DNA of 64,000 bases. Source: Scedosporium boydii (lineage: Eukaryota; Ascomycota; Sordariomycetes; Microascales; Microascaceae). The position numbers and the translations under genes are program-made. Position 1 is the stretch's first letter. Every line of letters starts with the position of its first letter. The notes under the pieces are model-generated. The model saw only the letters and a list, made by a program, of their open reading frames with translations, was not told where the DNA came from and made no database searches. Location of the stretch: positions 62,001 through 126,000 of the forward strand of contig NJFT01000054.1 of the NCBI GenBank assembly GCA_002221725.1, written 5' to 3'. Below, piece after piece: positions 13,085 through 25,175 of this stretch.

Positions 13085-15028
13085 CACCCAGCAGTGATCG
13101 GAAGACCCGATATGCATCTGCACATCTTTCCCGGGGAAGCTGAATTCGAGTCGATGAGGGCCAGTCATCCATCAAATATAGCCTCAGCTAGGATAAGCCA
13201 TATTTCATGGACCCAGTCCCTCGGGAACCCTGGGGCCAGTCAGAAGGGAGGGAGAGACGGACTCGTCCTGCAAAATTGGAGATGGGACCAAACTACTGGA
13301 TGATGGAGTATGGAGTGTTGTTCCTCCCAAGCTGACTTGTTAGCCATCGACCATCAATCATTGCCCACCAGCGGTCAACTGGAGTGCCAATCATCCCCTT
13401 ATGTACGCATATACGGGAGGGACGGAAATTCCTGTATCTGTGATGTGCGTCCGGTAGCGGCCATCATCATGTCGGCAGATCCAATGGTTCAGAGAAGATG
13501 TGAGCGGGTCTGTTTCTAGTGTATCCTCCCTGTTGCGCCTCCACAAGTCCAGCCTTTGATCGCATTGCCAATGGACGGTTAGTTCACGATGGATGAGAAA
13601 AAAAATTGGGGTTAACTACTCAGTCGTGAAAGACGGTCTGCAAGCCCCTTTCCACCCACGTCCTCTCATCTAGGACCGCTTCTTTTTTACTTGAAAAGTG
13701 CAGCATTGATGCATCTGGGACGAAGAGTCTCACTTTAGCGGGAATAGAGATTCCGCGATTGGCTATATGTTATACGACATCAAACTGAGGAACCGTCATA
13801 AACTGCAGAGCGATCACCAGTACAATGACTCGTCAGAGAGCACAGGCCAAAGAATCGATCCGTGTATATGCAAACCAAGTCCTTGGTTCAAGGCTCGCGT
13901 CTCAACATCCTGCAGTACGTCCTGTAGGTCTTGGAGACCTTTGCAACTCGAGTCGGCGCAGAGATCAGATGCTGGCATTCCTCATCCCGGTGCTTTGAAA
14001 CGAGTGATGTCGTGGCGGACGATTATTTCTTCAGGGCCTCAGTGGAGCATTGTCGAAATCAATTTGATTCAATACTGTTTTCAGGGCTCTCCTCTCAGAG
14101 CACTTGATCTCAAGTGTCTCAACGGTCGAGTGGAGCGGCTCCTAGCGCACAGTGAAAATTGCGTTAATTGAACTTTTCCGGGGGTGATAACGATCTTACG
14201 CGGGATGTCTTTTGAGGAAATGAGGTATTCCGTGTGTATTACAAAACGCTAACACTGTATAAACCAACCCTGGCAACCGGCATCCTTGCCCTAGTGATCA
14301 GGCATCAAATGGAATCTGGAGTCCTCCTACCCAAAGGCTAGTGATGGAGCAGAGGGAATCTGTTCAAGCATGTCTAAATCAGCATCGCCGGATGTGTGCC
14401 CCGTAGACGCGATGCAGTAGTCTGAAGAGGATTGCGTGCACTATTGCGACAGCTGAAGGACAGGTCAATGAAGGAGAAACTGCAATCTCGATCTATTTGA
14501 TTGATGCTGTCTAAGAACTAATGCTCCGGCCTCATCGACACCACGAAGCAAGACCTCAATGCTGGTAACTGGGGCTCCAAGTACTAACGCTGTCTTGGGT
14601 CTAGTAGGCTCCAACTTCCCGCTGGCGGGGACCCCCTTTTAGCCTTTTTCACCTTCTCCTGCTTCTGCGGCTGCAATAATTCCCTTTGATCGAAGATCGA
14701 AAACGACTTGCTGGAATTTTTTTTTTCCCTCGTCATTCCAAAACAGAAACCCGCTTGCTCAACGGCAACGCCTCCGTTGCCTTTCCCTTTGATTGACCCG
14801 TCCCGTTTATCATCGATCACAACAAAAACAAAACCCCCGGAACCAACGGGGTTGTTGGCAGAGAGAGACTGAAACTCGACGACTTTATGATTTTTTATTG
14901 TAACTTGTTTTGGTCCTTTTCCTCCTTCCGATTTTCTTCTCCCATAATCTTTTTTTTTCTTTTCTTTTTCGTCACGAGACGACATTCGCTGGGACACTTG
15001 CACCTTGAAGATACATCAGCCAGGCGAG

Positions 15029-15037
15029 TACGAAGTA
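15029..15037. repeat. Dispersed 9-mer TACGAAGTA
   Basis: Perfect copy about 1 kb upstream of the RRM/R3H start, within GTACGAAGTAC. Degenerate TGCGAAGTA copies follow near 15,290 and 15,308. Confidence 0.6.
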
Positions 15038-16058
15038 CTTGGAGTACCCAAAGAACTGCCTGCTCTCGGAGAGCAAACCGTAAAAAAGCAACGGCTAGGC
15101 GCAGAAAAAAAATACGTTAAAAGTACTCCGTAACAGTCATATGCCCGCAGGAGCAGAAGGGCGACTTGAAGGTTCCGCTTTCCTTTTCCCCTTCCTCCAC
15201 CCAAGCCTCCACAATTGCACCCAGTTGCCTCCTGCCTCCTGCCTCCACCTCCACTTCCACCGCCCACCAAGGAGGAAACCGCCTGGCCTGCGAAGTAAAT
15301 TTACACCTGCGAAGTACACACCTGGCACGCACCTGCCCTGCACAAGCAGCACGAGGCCCAGTCAAGGTCACAATAATTCCAGGCTAGAAGGAACACCGCA
15401 CCCGCACCCGCACCAGCACTGGCGAAAATTTGCCTTCCAAGCCCCCCAATAATTCCATCCAATTTCAACCGCCTTTTCTCCAATCCCCTTCAACAACAAA
15501 CGCTCTTCCTTCGTCCCTCGAGTCGGCCATCGACACATCTGATTCTCATCCCCCTTTTTTACCCTTTTCTCTCGGGTGCCTGCACTGGATCCTCTTTTCT
15601 TCTTGGGATCCAACCTCGGAGAGCACAACATTGCTTTCCACACCATCTCCCCTGCAGTCAGCTGTGTCCTGTGTCCTTGCAGTGGTCGCTGCGACGCAGA
15701 GCCTCCTCGGAACACTTATTCTTGTTCGACTCATCTTTTCGTTCTCTCATTAATTTCTTTCTCGCTCCGCCCGACCATCTTGGCTGGCCCTTCCGATTCC
15801 CGACACCTGAGGAAAATCCACCCCCTCTAAACCTCCCGCCTATCGCGAGCGCCCTTGGGATCTACGCCGATTTTTTTTTCTTCATCGCGGCGCTATTCAC
15901 CTCAACTCGAACTGACTATATGCAAATCGGCGACTTGGTCCTCTCTGACATCTGACCGCGTCGGTTCTCCTTCCGACCTCATTTCCCCCTTCCCCACCAT
16001 TTTCTCTTGCATCCTCCCCCCCTTGCACACATCTCAAGAAAAAAAAAATATTTCCGCC

Positions 16059-18148
16059 ATGAGCCAACAACATCCAAACGAGATGTACATGGACTTCCCT
16101 CACCCTACGAGCCGGTCTCCGAGCTCGTCAAGGGCGCCTTACTCCCATCAAGCATTTCCCACTGGCTTCTCCCTCCCCCGTCACTCGCAGCGGCCCTTCG
16201 ACTCGCCTCTCGGATCTTCTGCCCTGTACTCTACCGACCGCATAGCTCCCGGCGGCTACACTCTGAGGGCTGGTATGGATCAAATGTCCTCTGTTCCTGG
16301 TCTCGCTGGCGGCTACATGCTGGATAACAACCAGTCGTGGGCCTACAACGCCGGCAACGTTGCCACTATCAACGGGCCGCTGAATGGCGGCGGTGCGCGT
16401 CAACGAGCTAGCAACCGAAGGGCCGCGCTTCCCTCTGTCAGTCAGGTCCTTTGACCCTCCGCAACTATCAATGCCCTTGCTCTTTGTCGCACTAACATTG
16501 TGAGTCTCTTAACAGACGTGGACCGACGCTAATTCCATGGGCATGCACCCACCCATGCCCAGCTTCCAGCCCCCTGGCTTGTCGTCGAACCCCTTATCGT
16601 CTGGCCTTCGCATGGATCAGGTTTCCCCCGATGCTCGCAGCCCGAATCCCCAACCCGGCGAATCCGACCAGTTGATCCCCACGGCGATCGTGATAAAGAA
16701 TATCCCATTCGCCATCAGGAAGGAGACTCTGGCCCAGCTGATGACCGACCTTCATTTGCCTCAGCCCTATGCGTTTAACTACCATTTTGATGGTGGCATT
16801 TTCCGCGGTCTCGCTTTTGCCAACTTCCAGTCCCCTGAGGATACTCGGCTCGTGATAGAGACGATGAATGGTCTGGAGGTTCATGGTCGGAAACTGCGCG
16901 TCGAGTACAAAAAGATGCTCCCGGAGGCTGAGCGAGAACGGATCGAGCGGGAGAAGCGTGAGCGCCGCGGCCAGTTGGAAGAACAGCATCGTGGCCCCGT
17001 TCTCCACCAGCAGCCTTCACTCCAGACTCTCACCAGCATGGCGAACAGCCAGCAGCAGCCCAGGCATGCTCACTTGAGTAGGTTGATCCCTTTACCCTGA
17101 CCTGGTACTAGTCTCAGCATACGGGATTAGGACTTGTTCGCACTATTTTCTGCCCTTTGCTGGCACTTGCCACTTTTCTCTATCCATCCCCTTGAAGAGC
17201 AGTAGACTGACTATAAATGACTTGTGTGAAGGGGATCTCGACTTGAACGATCCGATCACGCTACAGTATTACACAGAGTTGACTTTGTTCCGACGCGATG
17301 AGAGCCGAGAGATTCTCATCTTCCCCTCGAGCGTTAGCCCCGAAGAGCGCCGCCAGATCCACATCCTCGCCCACTACATGGGATTGGAGCACCGCTCCGT
17401 TGGTGATGCGGATTCCAGGCAGATCCAGGTCATCAAGCCGCACGTCCCATCTCCCACCGGCCAGGCACACACGAGCACCGCCGTTAGTCTTGACTTGCAC
17501 CGCCGCGGACTAAGCCGTGCTGCCACTTTTGACTTTGCAGCGGACCGGGAATCGCGCGGCATTACCGGCGGCTATCCCCATGCCATCGGCCGTCAAGGCC
17601 CCACGCTGGAGCTTCCGGGCAGCCCCGACGGAGTCGCCATTCCCAACAATCTCAGGACGGCTAAGAGTTTTGCGGATCTGAGGTCTTTTAGTCCTAGCCC
17701 GTCTCACTCCTCTTCGAGCTATCTAAACCCGGCTACAGGAATTGGTGGTTTACCGGCCTCCTCATTGGCGCGTCTTGGTGACTACACAGGTAGCCTCAGC
17801 CAAGCTGGTTCCCTCGCGACTCCCACTCTAACCTCAAGTGCTCCAGGTACCGCTGTAAGCCAGGGCTCCTCGAACGAGGCGACAGTGCTTGCTAGTACTC
17901 TCAGCAGCCTGAACCTCGGTTCCTTCGAGTCTAGCTCCGTGTCTTCCCAGAACCGAAGCACGCCCGGCGCTATCGGCAGCCACCGACCGAGCGCGAACGG
18001 ATCGTCGTCGAACCGCGCCGCCCCAGATAGGCAGCCTCGAGGGCCGGAGTGGGAGGCCGCCTCGGGATTCTCCAGCCGCAATCGTGTCAATGGGCATATG
18101 CAGAGGGGAAGTGGTGAGTTGGTCCCGAGTGACCTGATCGATGAGTAG
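16059..18148 (+). CDS. RRM and R3H domain RNA-binding protein (PIN4/Cip2 type)
   Basis: Three exons, 16059..16445, 16516..17081 and 17206..18148, give about 631 residues. The start has a strong context (CCGCCATGAGC). Domains: a low-complexity N-terminus; an RRM at about 185-261, with IVIKNIPFAI as RNP2 and RGLAFANF as RNP1; a charged helix; an R3H-like domain at about 335-400 with SPEERRQIHILAHYMGLEHRS; and a Ser-rich tail. This order matches the ascomycete family of S. cerevisiae Pin4/Mdt1 and S. pombe Cip1/Cip2, which act in post-transcriptional control in stress and the cell cycle. Both donors are weak (GTCCTT and GTTGAT). The stronger GTAGGT five bases before the second donor would lead to an immediate stop. 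The exon 2/3 boundary is therefore the least certain part. Confidence 0.87.
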
Positions 18149-20483
18149 ACTCGGTCAAACAAGTTCCTGTGGCTCATCACTTGGTGTCCTTGTATCTCAG
18201 ACTCCTCAGACGACGGAACTCGAACGGGGACTAGCTCCAACGTTTCGAGGTTCCATTAAAATTCGCCAACACTATTGAAGGACTCACTATCTCGAAAACC
18301 CATTCAGCCTTGCCAAGTATACGAAGGTATCGGAATTTGCGGACCTGCAATTCCGATGTCTCCGCGCTGCTTGGTTAACTCGTGTGTTTTGGGGCAGCGA
18401 AACATCTCTCCCAAGCATGTCTGGTCCTTTCAAATTTGTGTATTCCATCCTGCAACAATCCTAGCGCCATTGAGTTGGCTGCCGGAGGCCAGAACTTGCC
18501 TCCCACGAAAGTTACGACAACAATGATCAATGCACGAAACCCCTCTCTGAAGAGAAAGCCCCACCCAAAGAGAAACACGACGACGCTATACGACCCTTTC
18601 AAGAGTTACAGTACACCTACGATGGGCAACCATTGCTTGTAACGATTCTACTCATGAATTTCCACTTTTTCCACTTCTCTTCTGTCTTTGCGCGTCTTAT
18701 GGCCTGGCGTGTCAGGCATAGACGCGGACGCCGCCGACGACAGGAGAGGTCACGACGTCCCATCATATTATGAATATTCACGCAGTTACGATGTTATGTC
18801 TAGACAGCTGTCTCGGCCTACTACACTACGAGGCAATATCAGATTGACGAACTTACCGCCTCCAAAGAAATGATCAATGATCAAAAAATTATTGTTTGTG
18901 TAAAACATTGACGAACGAACACCCCCTTTTCCTTTTGCTCATCCTAATACACGACCCGCGATCTCCACTTTCGGCGCCCGCTTGGATTACGGGTCAAGTT
19001 ACAGTCGTCGATTTCATCCTCGTTCTGATGGGGTCTGCGTCGTTCGATATAGGGATGACATCCATCCGACCTCAGCACACGGGAAAACCACTTGATTTGA
19101 GGGAGTGGTTCATGACGATAGACGAGGTGTTCTCGAAGATGCTCTTGCTTTTTGGACGATTCTGTCTGGCCCATGGGGAGAAGTTGGATGGGTATCCCCA
19201 GCGCTTGAAAAGTTTGGCTATTCTGTTATCTCAATGCTTTTAATGTTTTGCCATGGGCTTGGATTCCATGCTGTTTTCACTATGGTTCAAGTTTGACCCA
19301 TTTGCGCCGACCTTGTTTAATCATCTTTTTGTCCTTTTTTGTCTATTCCCCTTGGTCGAGGCTTCATACAATGGGGCCTCTGAGCCCTGCATGGAACCGG
19401 GTGAAGGGGATCATTTGCTTTTCTTTGGATAGCCACGAAGGGCTCACGATTTATTTTTTTCACGTTTTCCTCTGGCGGCAGTTGGTGACCGAGCGAAGAG
19501 TAGTTGAATCATGCACTTGTTTTCGAGGCGTTATTGGATAGCATATATTAGTTGCGCTTGGTTGCTTTTCTGTTTTGATTCTGCGCAGGTTTCGATGGAT
19601 GTTGCAATAAGACTCGTTTCATGCTTTCGCGCTTTTCCTTGCATTCCCGGTTTATGTTTTTCTGCTTTGGGTTGCGAACAGCAATCATGCATGTATCAAT
19701 GCTCTCCAATTCGTCTTGCAGTTTCGACGGTCCGTCTTTAACGGCCACTCCCTGTACACCAACCACTTTCGTTCTTTTCGAGACGTGTAGGTGCCAAGGC
19801 TGTTCACTTCTTTCCATCCATCCAACTATTGCGCTCTGACTTTGCCTTGACCAAACTCCGCTCCCTTGCCGCACTTGGTTTTACAGTTATGTTGTCATAC
19901 TCTGTTCGGAGTTTAATGGATTGGGGGAAAATGAATCAAGGGGAAGAAGAAGCTGGGTTGCAATGATAAGCTATGATGGATGGAACATGATTGATGCGGA
20001 GACAAATGGTATGTATGTATGCTACATGTAGAAGATGCGCTGGGGAAGTTGGTTTTTGTGGATGCGTTTGCGCAAGACCTTTGCTTGTTTAGCGGGAAGA
20101 GCGGAGAGTGTACGCGAGGTAATGGATGGCTGTTTGGTCGAGGTTCTTGATTTGGAGCGGAAAGGGTCACATTTCCTTGATCGGCTCTGGATTGGCTTCG
20201 TTTCGACGAGGAAGATTGGAGTTCTTCTCCTTGGTGAATCCTGTTGAAGGCTAGCGTTGGATTCAGTACAATGTTTAATGCATCATTGATTCCTGTTCTT
20301 CTTGCATCCCATCTCGCCTTGTCAAGCAGAGAAGATGATTGAAACTTGGCCTCGTAAAAATGGGTTATTATATTCACCGAGAAATGTAATTATTTTGCTA
20401 CGCTTTGAAATAAACGCACGAGGGGGTCCCTCTTTCCTCTGCTTTTCCGAGGTAAACTGCTCCTCTCAAGCCCGTCGTCCTCT
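18149..20483. other. Convergent intergenic region
   Basis: About 2.3 kb between the stops of the RRM/R3H gene (+) and MRE11 (-). It is T-rich in places (18,900-19,900), consistent with a long 3' untranslated region. ORFs are short and unrecognisable. I see no gene. Confidence 0.5.
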
Positions 20484-23002
20484 CTACCTCCTCCTCGACC
20501 TCGTCGTCTTCGCAACAGGCTCAAACGAATCATCATCAGAAATCTCATCATCACTAATCTCAAGAGCATTCTGCTGCGAAGTCCCCGCCTGCTGCTGCGT
20601 CTGCTGGGAGAAGTTCAATCTCGTCTGGCGCGTAGCACGACCAGTCGTCGTCGCCGCCGCCGCCGACCGCGCGGGCTGTCTCCTTGTGGAAGAAGCCGTG
20701 GTCCGTTGCGATGCGGTGGTAGTGCGGCGGGTGGGAGGAGGGGGAGGGACGTCGTCGTCCATAATGTCGTCTTCGGAGGGGGGCGAGGTTTGTTTCCTGC
20801 CGTGGGTAGTGGTGGCACGGGATGTTGTTGTTGTGGCGGTTTTGCGGGCGGGGGCTTTCCTCGTTGTGGTTGTTTTTGTGGCACGGGTGGTTGCTGTGCG
20901 ACGGCCGCGGGTTGTCGGGGGAGGTTCCTCTTCGTCCTCGTCAATATCGGGCATATCTTCGTCCTCGCGAGCGGATCTCGCCCGCGCCGTCCTACCACCT
21001 CGTCCCGCAGTGGCACGAGACGTAGTCGTTCCCTGCGTAGCATTTCCCACATCCTCAAACGCATCGGGCTGCTGATCCCAATGCCCATCAAGATCCGAAT
21101 CCCACGTAACAGGCTTCGGCTTCAACCTTCTCGACCCAAAGGACAACTTCCCCGCAGCGAACTGCTCCTCGAGCTTCGCACGATACGTCTCCATGGCATT
21201 GTCCAGATCTTCCTCGTCCGAATCGAGATCGAGCATCTGGCGCACCTGGCCGGCGAGGGACTCGCTGACGAAGGTCTCCATGGCGTGCTTGTCGTCCTTT
21301 GTGACGAACTGGTTGACGGCGTCGCCGAAGGGGGCTTGCGGGAGGATCTTGAGGGATTGGGCGGCGAGGAACTCGTGCACAAGGCGGTCGACTTTGATGT
21401 TGTCTGGGCCGAGGTTCTCGAGGGCTTCCTCGGGGAGGTCGGCGGCTCCGTTGTCGCGTTCTAGGGAGAGGGGGGAACAATAGGTTAGCTTGGGGCTGTT
21501 CAAAGATGGGGGTTTCGAGAAGCGAGTGGGAGGTGTCGTTGTTGTGGGCACTTACTTGAGCTGCTCGATTTCTTTCTGTAAAAGTAGACGACATCGTTCG
21601 TATTAGCCACCTTGCCAACAAACCTGTTGGAGAAGCGCTGAGGGTTCTCGCAGTCAAACTTGCCGCCTTCACTAGAGGGGGTGTATTCGACTTTTAACCT
21701 CACGAGCGGGAGAGGGGGGTCGCCCGCGTCTTCCACGTCCTCGTGCAGGGCGTACCAGTCCGTATTCGCCTCTTCGATCATTTCTTCCACGACTTCCATT
21801 AACCTTCTCGTGACTTCCTGGCGGTTGTCCTTCTTCGTCTCGAGTCCCTTGAATTTCTTGTCGGTTGCGAGGACGAGCTCCCGCGTGACAAAGGGCCTTA
21901 CGGTCTTCAGTGGAAGTTTGTCGACGCTGAATTCCTTGCCCGTGATGTTGACCACAGCCACATGTTTGGGGACAGCCTCTCCGGGGATCAGTGAGGTGGC
22001 GACGGATGAGCCGGGCTGCATGACGTGGAAACCCGTCTCTGGGTTCTGTCTGGGGTCAATCTCGCACTCATGCTCGTGGCCCCAGACGACGAGGTTCATC
22101 CAATCGGGAAGAACGTTCTCGGGTAGGTAAGACGTGGCTGTGTGAGCGTGATGGTTCTGGTGAACCGTCAACAAGTTAAACCAATCGGCCGTCTCGACGT
22201 TCGGCCGGAACCACTTGACTTTATGGTCCCTAAAAGTGCGAAACATGCGCTCGTCACGAACATTCCCCAACCCGTACATCGCCAGCCGAGTCTGCCCCTT
22301 TTGCAAAAGTATAGGCTTTGCCTCGATGTTATCCGCCTCGGGGACACGACCAAAGTAGTTGACGAGACCGGCGACCTGCAGCAGGTCAAGGGAGCAAAAG
22401 TGGCCCTCGCCGCTGGGGTCGTCGTGGTTCCCGTGGATGGAGAAGACGGGGATGGAGATGTTGATGTCCGGGTCCTCGTAGTTGACGTGGCTGAAGGCGC
22501 CCTCGAAAATCTCGTTGGCATCGCTGAGGAACTCGAGCTCGCAGGGTTTGGGCCCGAGGCAGTTCTTGCGGAGGCTGCGCATGACTTGGTACATGGATTT
22601 CCGGGAGGGTTTGTTGTCATGGAAGAGGTCGCCGCCGAGGAGGACCATGTCGACCTTTTATAATCGGCGGGCTTTGGTTAGCATCATGGTGGGTCGTGGA
22701 AGTGCGGGAAGTGAGGCAGAATTGAAGCTCTGCATGTTGAAGTTCTGCGTACATCCTGTGTGCGGGCGAGGTTCATGATCTCGTCAAAGGTCTTCCAGCT
22801 GTCATCCTTTCGGATGGGATCGCGCTCCTCGTAGCCTACATGATTGTCGGTTGCCACCAGGATGCGAATAGTATCGGCTTCTAATGGCAGTGGCGGTTAT
22901 GGTCAGTGTTCTAAGCTCCAAGCTGCAGTATTGACGAGATGGATGGTGGGGTTAGCATGGGTTTGATGCTCGACGATTTGACGCACCCGTGAGACGAGGC
23001 AT
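20484..23002 (-). CDS. mre11: MRE11 double-strand-break repair nuclease
   Basis: Four minus-strand exons, 23002..22987, 22880..22753, 22654..21556 and 21460..20484, give 739 residues. Exon 1 is only 16 bases (MPRLT plus one base), and the splice restores the conserved [20 protein letters not shown] start. Phosphoesterase metal-binding motifs are all present: DNH at 17-19, GGDLFHDN at 55-62, GNHD at 123-126, HQNHHAH at 213-219 and GHEHE at 240-244. The capping domain follows, then a long Thr/Arg/Ala-rich, acidic C-terminal region ending near an RLNFSQ motif. Mre11 works with Rad50 and Nbs1/Xrs2 to sense and resect DNA breaks; the Neurospora orthologue is mus-23. It is divergent from the ATL gene across 625 bases. 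Confidence 0.96.
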
Positions 23003-23627
23003 GGCGCCTTTTCTCGGAACGAAGAAGAGAGACGACCTTGAGCTCTCTGCCTTTCGGGAGCAAATCCGAGACGATGAGGGTTAATAGCGGCGATCCTGGT
23101 AGAGCCTAATCGGAATGTCGCAAAATGCCTGAAAGAGCGGCTTAAGCCTGTGAGAGGTCGCGTTCGACCACGACCATCTTTACGCGTCCCACAGCAGGCA
23201 GCTCCCTCTCTAGAACTCGAACTCACGTGATCACCTGCCCTGAACATCTTGCTGTCTCACTAACACCGCCGTGATTCTTGATCAACGATATGCTCAACAG
23301 GATCAATGTTAAATATTCGTTTAGGTACTGAATTTCATGTGGGACATGATTTCCTGGGATGGATCAATTATATTTTAATGTATTTAAATGTAGCCCATAA
23401 ATGTTGTTTAGATTAAAGCCAGTCTCTGGAACCGTTTAGGACGTCAGGCCTCTTCAGCATACCTGTGCCATGCATGTTAAAGCTCATCAATTCTCACATC
23501 GTTGATGTCATTCCAAACTCGTCCACTCCCTCAGCTAATTACTTCTCGACGACGGTGAAGGTGATCAAGTACCTCACTCTTCACATCTTAACGTTCACTT
23601 GATATCCGACTATAACTCGCCGTCATC
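23003..23627. promoter_or_regulatory. Divergent promoter region, MRE11 and ATL
   Basis: These 625 bases lie between the start codons of two DNA-repair genes transcribed away from each other, so they probably contain both promoters. One ACGCGT (MluI-box-like) word is at 23182-23187, but ACGCGT also occurs elsewhere in the window and carries little weight. An A+T-rich stretch lies at about 23,290-23,420. Confidence 0.45.
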
Positions 23628-24352
23628 ATGGCAAGGTCTGACGAGGCGCAAGCCTTTTTTGACGCTGTCTATGCTGCCATCCAAGAGATTCCATATGGGC
23701 GAGTGACAACCTACGGTCATATTGCTGCTCTCATTGGCACCCGTGAGTCCGAGTCCGGTTTCCCCATTAATCAACTTCGCCCAGCCATTGTAGTTGATAG
23801 ATCTTATTGCTCGGTTGGATCGAGTGAATGATGTTAACTCCTCCGAATCCAAGCCGAACGGCCCCGACAGGTTGGTGTCTGTCTTAAACACCTGCCTACG
23901 AATCCCGATCTCGAGTTTAATTCAGATACTGTTCCTTGGCAAAGAGTTATCAATTCTAAGGGCACCGTATCTCCAAGGTCAATCACACCCGCTTACTCCT
24001 CGCGGCGTGCATTTTATGCTTCAATACCTGGACATCGGATGCCTAACCTCCATATCCAAAATCCAGATCTCATCCGTCCGGGGCTCGTAACCAAGCTGCC
24101 GCCCTCCAAGCTGAAGGAGTTGAAGTCACAACCTCTGCTCTTGGCGAACTTTGCGTAGACCTTGCGAAATATGGCTGGTTTCCTTCCGAGCTCCCATCAG
24201 AGAGCGCGGTTGCGACTACAGCCCAGGAGACCTCAGAGGAAGCCAGCAATCAAGATGTCGAGGAGGAAGACGTAGACGACGATGATGATGATGATGACGA
24301 CGACGACGACAACGACGAAACAGCTGGAAACCAAAGGTCAAGACCGCGGTGA
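23628..24352 (+). CDS. atl1: Alkyltransferase-like protein (Atl1 type)
   Basis: Three exons, 23628..23742, 23854..23977 and 24067..24352, give 174 residues. The fold of the O6-alkylguanine-DNA alkyltransferase family is visible: IPYGRVTTYGHIAALIGT, then RPRQVGVCLKHLP with the DNA-binding arginine finger, then VPWQRVINSKG. The active-site cysteine of MGMT (PCHRV) is tryptophan here, the mark of ATL proteins, which bind alkylated bases without repairing them and hand the lesion to nucleotide excision repair. Both introns are supported by phase: the first rebuilds GTPERPRQVG, the second rebuilds SPRSHPSGARNQ. The last ~40 residues are an acidic tail including 12 consecutive aspartates, not part of the ATL core. 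Confidence 0.92.
24275..24310 (+). repeat. GAY microsatellite coding for twelve aspartates
   Basis: Twelve in-frame GAC/GAT codons in the last exon of the ATL gene. The tract is expected to vary in length between strains. Confidence 0.8.
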
Positions 24353-25175
24353 ACAGAATAGATGTGGTCTATCCTCCATGAGGTGTCGGATATTGTTTCT
24401 AGCAACCTGCAGATAGAACCGGTCTTGGTGCGCTTTCAAATAATAATCCTCCTTCCCGCCATAATCTGCCACATCTTAGCTACCCTGCTTCAAATCTCAT
24501 CACCTGCCCCGAGTCACCAGGGTATTGATTTTGGTTTCTCTTCTTCTGTTTTACGAAGTCGCTATTGAATACATCCACTCCGCGTTTCGGATCCACACTT
24601 CTTTGTCCGATTCGATCTTCCTCCTCCTGCCTCTCGCTTCCGTGAACGCATGTCCCTCGCATTTTACTGCGCAAAACGGCTTACGGTGGATTAGGCTGAT
24701 TGCCACTCTGAGGATGTCTTCTCCCTCCAGCCTCTGATGCGCTTTTTGGCAGGCGAGAATTCCTCTATGAGTAGTCCTGCGGCAGAAAGCGAACCAAACT
24801 GATTCACTGGATCCAACAGCTTCTTCTACCCAGATACTTTCCATACTCCTACCAAATATGCCATTCCCTATCTCCGACTGTGTGATTATTGTGCTCTCAA
24901 CATAAAATGAATGTTTTGGCCTTCACAAGTCGCTGTAATTGCCCTGTGAAGCTGGACCAGCCCGAGATCCAAAGGTACCATGATCTCTCCATATCACGTG
25001 ACACATGGCAAAATGAGATCCACCCAGCACCAAATAAATTTTCGAGCAAAACTTTGTTCCTCGATTTCTTCCTTCTTCACCCCTTTCTCTTCACACTTCA
25101 AAGTTCGCTGGCGCCTTCGAGTTGAGGCACGCTTTCTCTACTCCAGGTCAAGCGCTGAACTAAAAGACAATAGGG
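24353..25175. other. Intergenic region, ATL to PGAM-like gene
   Basis: About 820 bases between two genes on the same strand. It holds the ATL 3' region and the promoter of the next gene. I see no coding region in it. Confidence 0.5.

Larger units (their letters stand above)
12270..16058. other. Divergent promoter region and long pyrimidine-rich leader
   Basis: This 3.8-kb stretch separates H2A.Z (-) from the RRM/R3H gene (+). The left part is the H2A.Z promoter side. From about 14,880 to 16,058 the plus strand is strikingly rich in C and T, as expected for a long fungal 5' leader. It contains several ATGs with short frames, for example at 15,141. Two perfect copies of the TACTTCGTA/TACGAAGTA word lie at 13,076 and 15,029. 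I see no gene. Confidence 0.5.

Noticed and set aside
20302..21464. Long plus-strand frames opposite the MRE11 C-terminus
   Set aside because: They mirror the Thr/Arg/Ala-rich low-complexity C-terminus of MRE11 and have no domain of their own.
23182..23187. ACGCGT (MluI cell-cycle box) upstream of MRE11
   Set aside because: A six-base word expected many times per 64 kb; other copies occur in unrelated places, so it is not evidence of S-phase control by itself.
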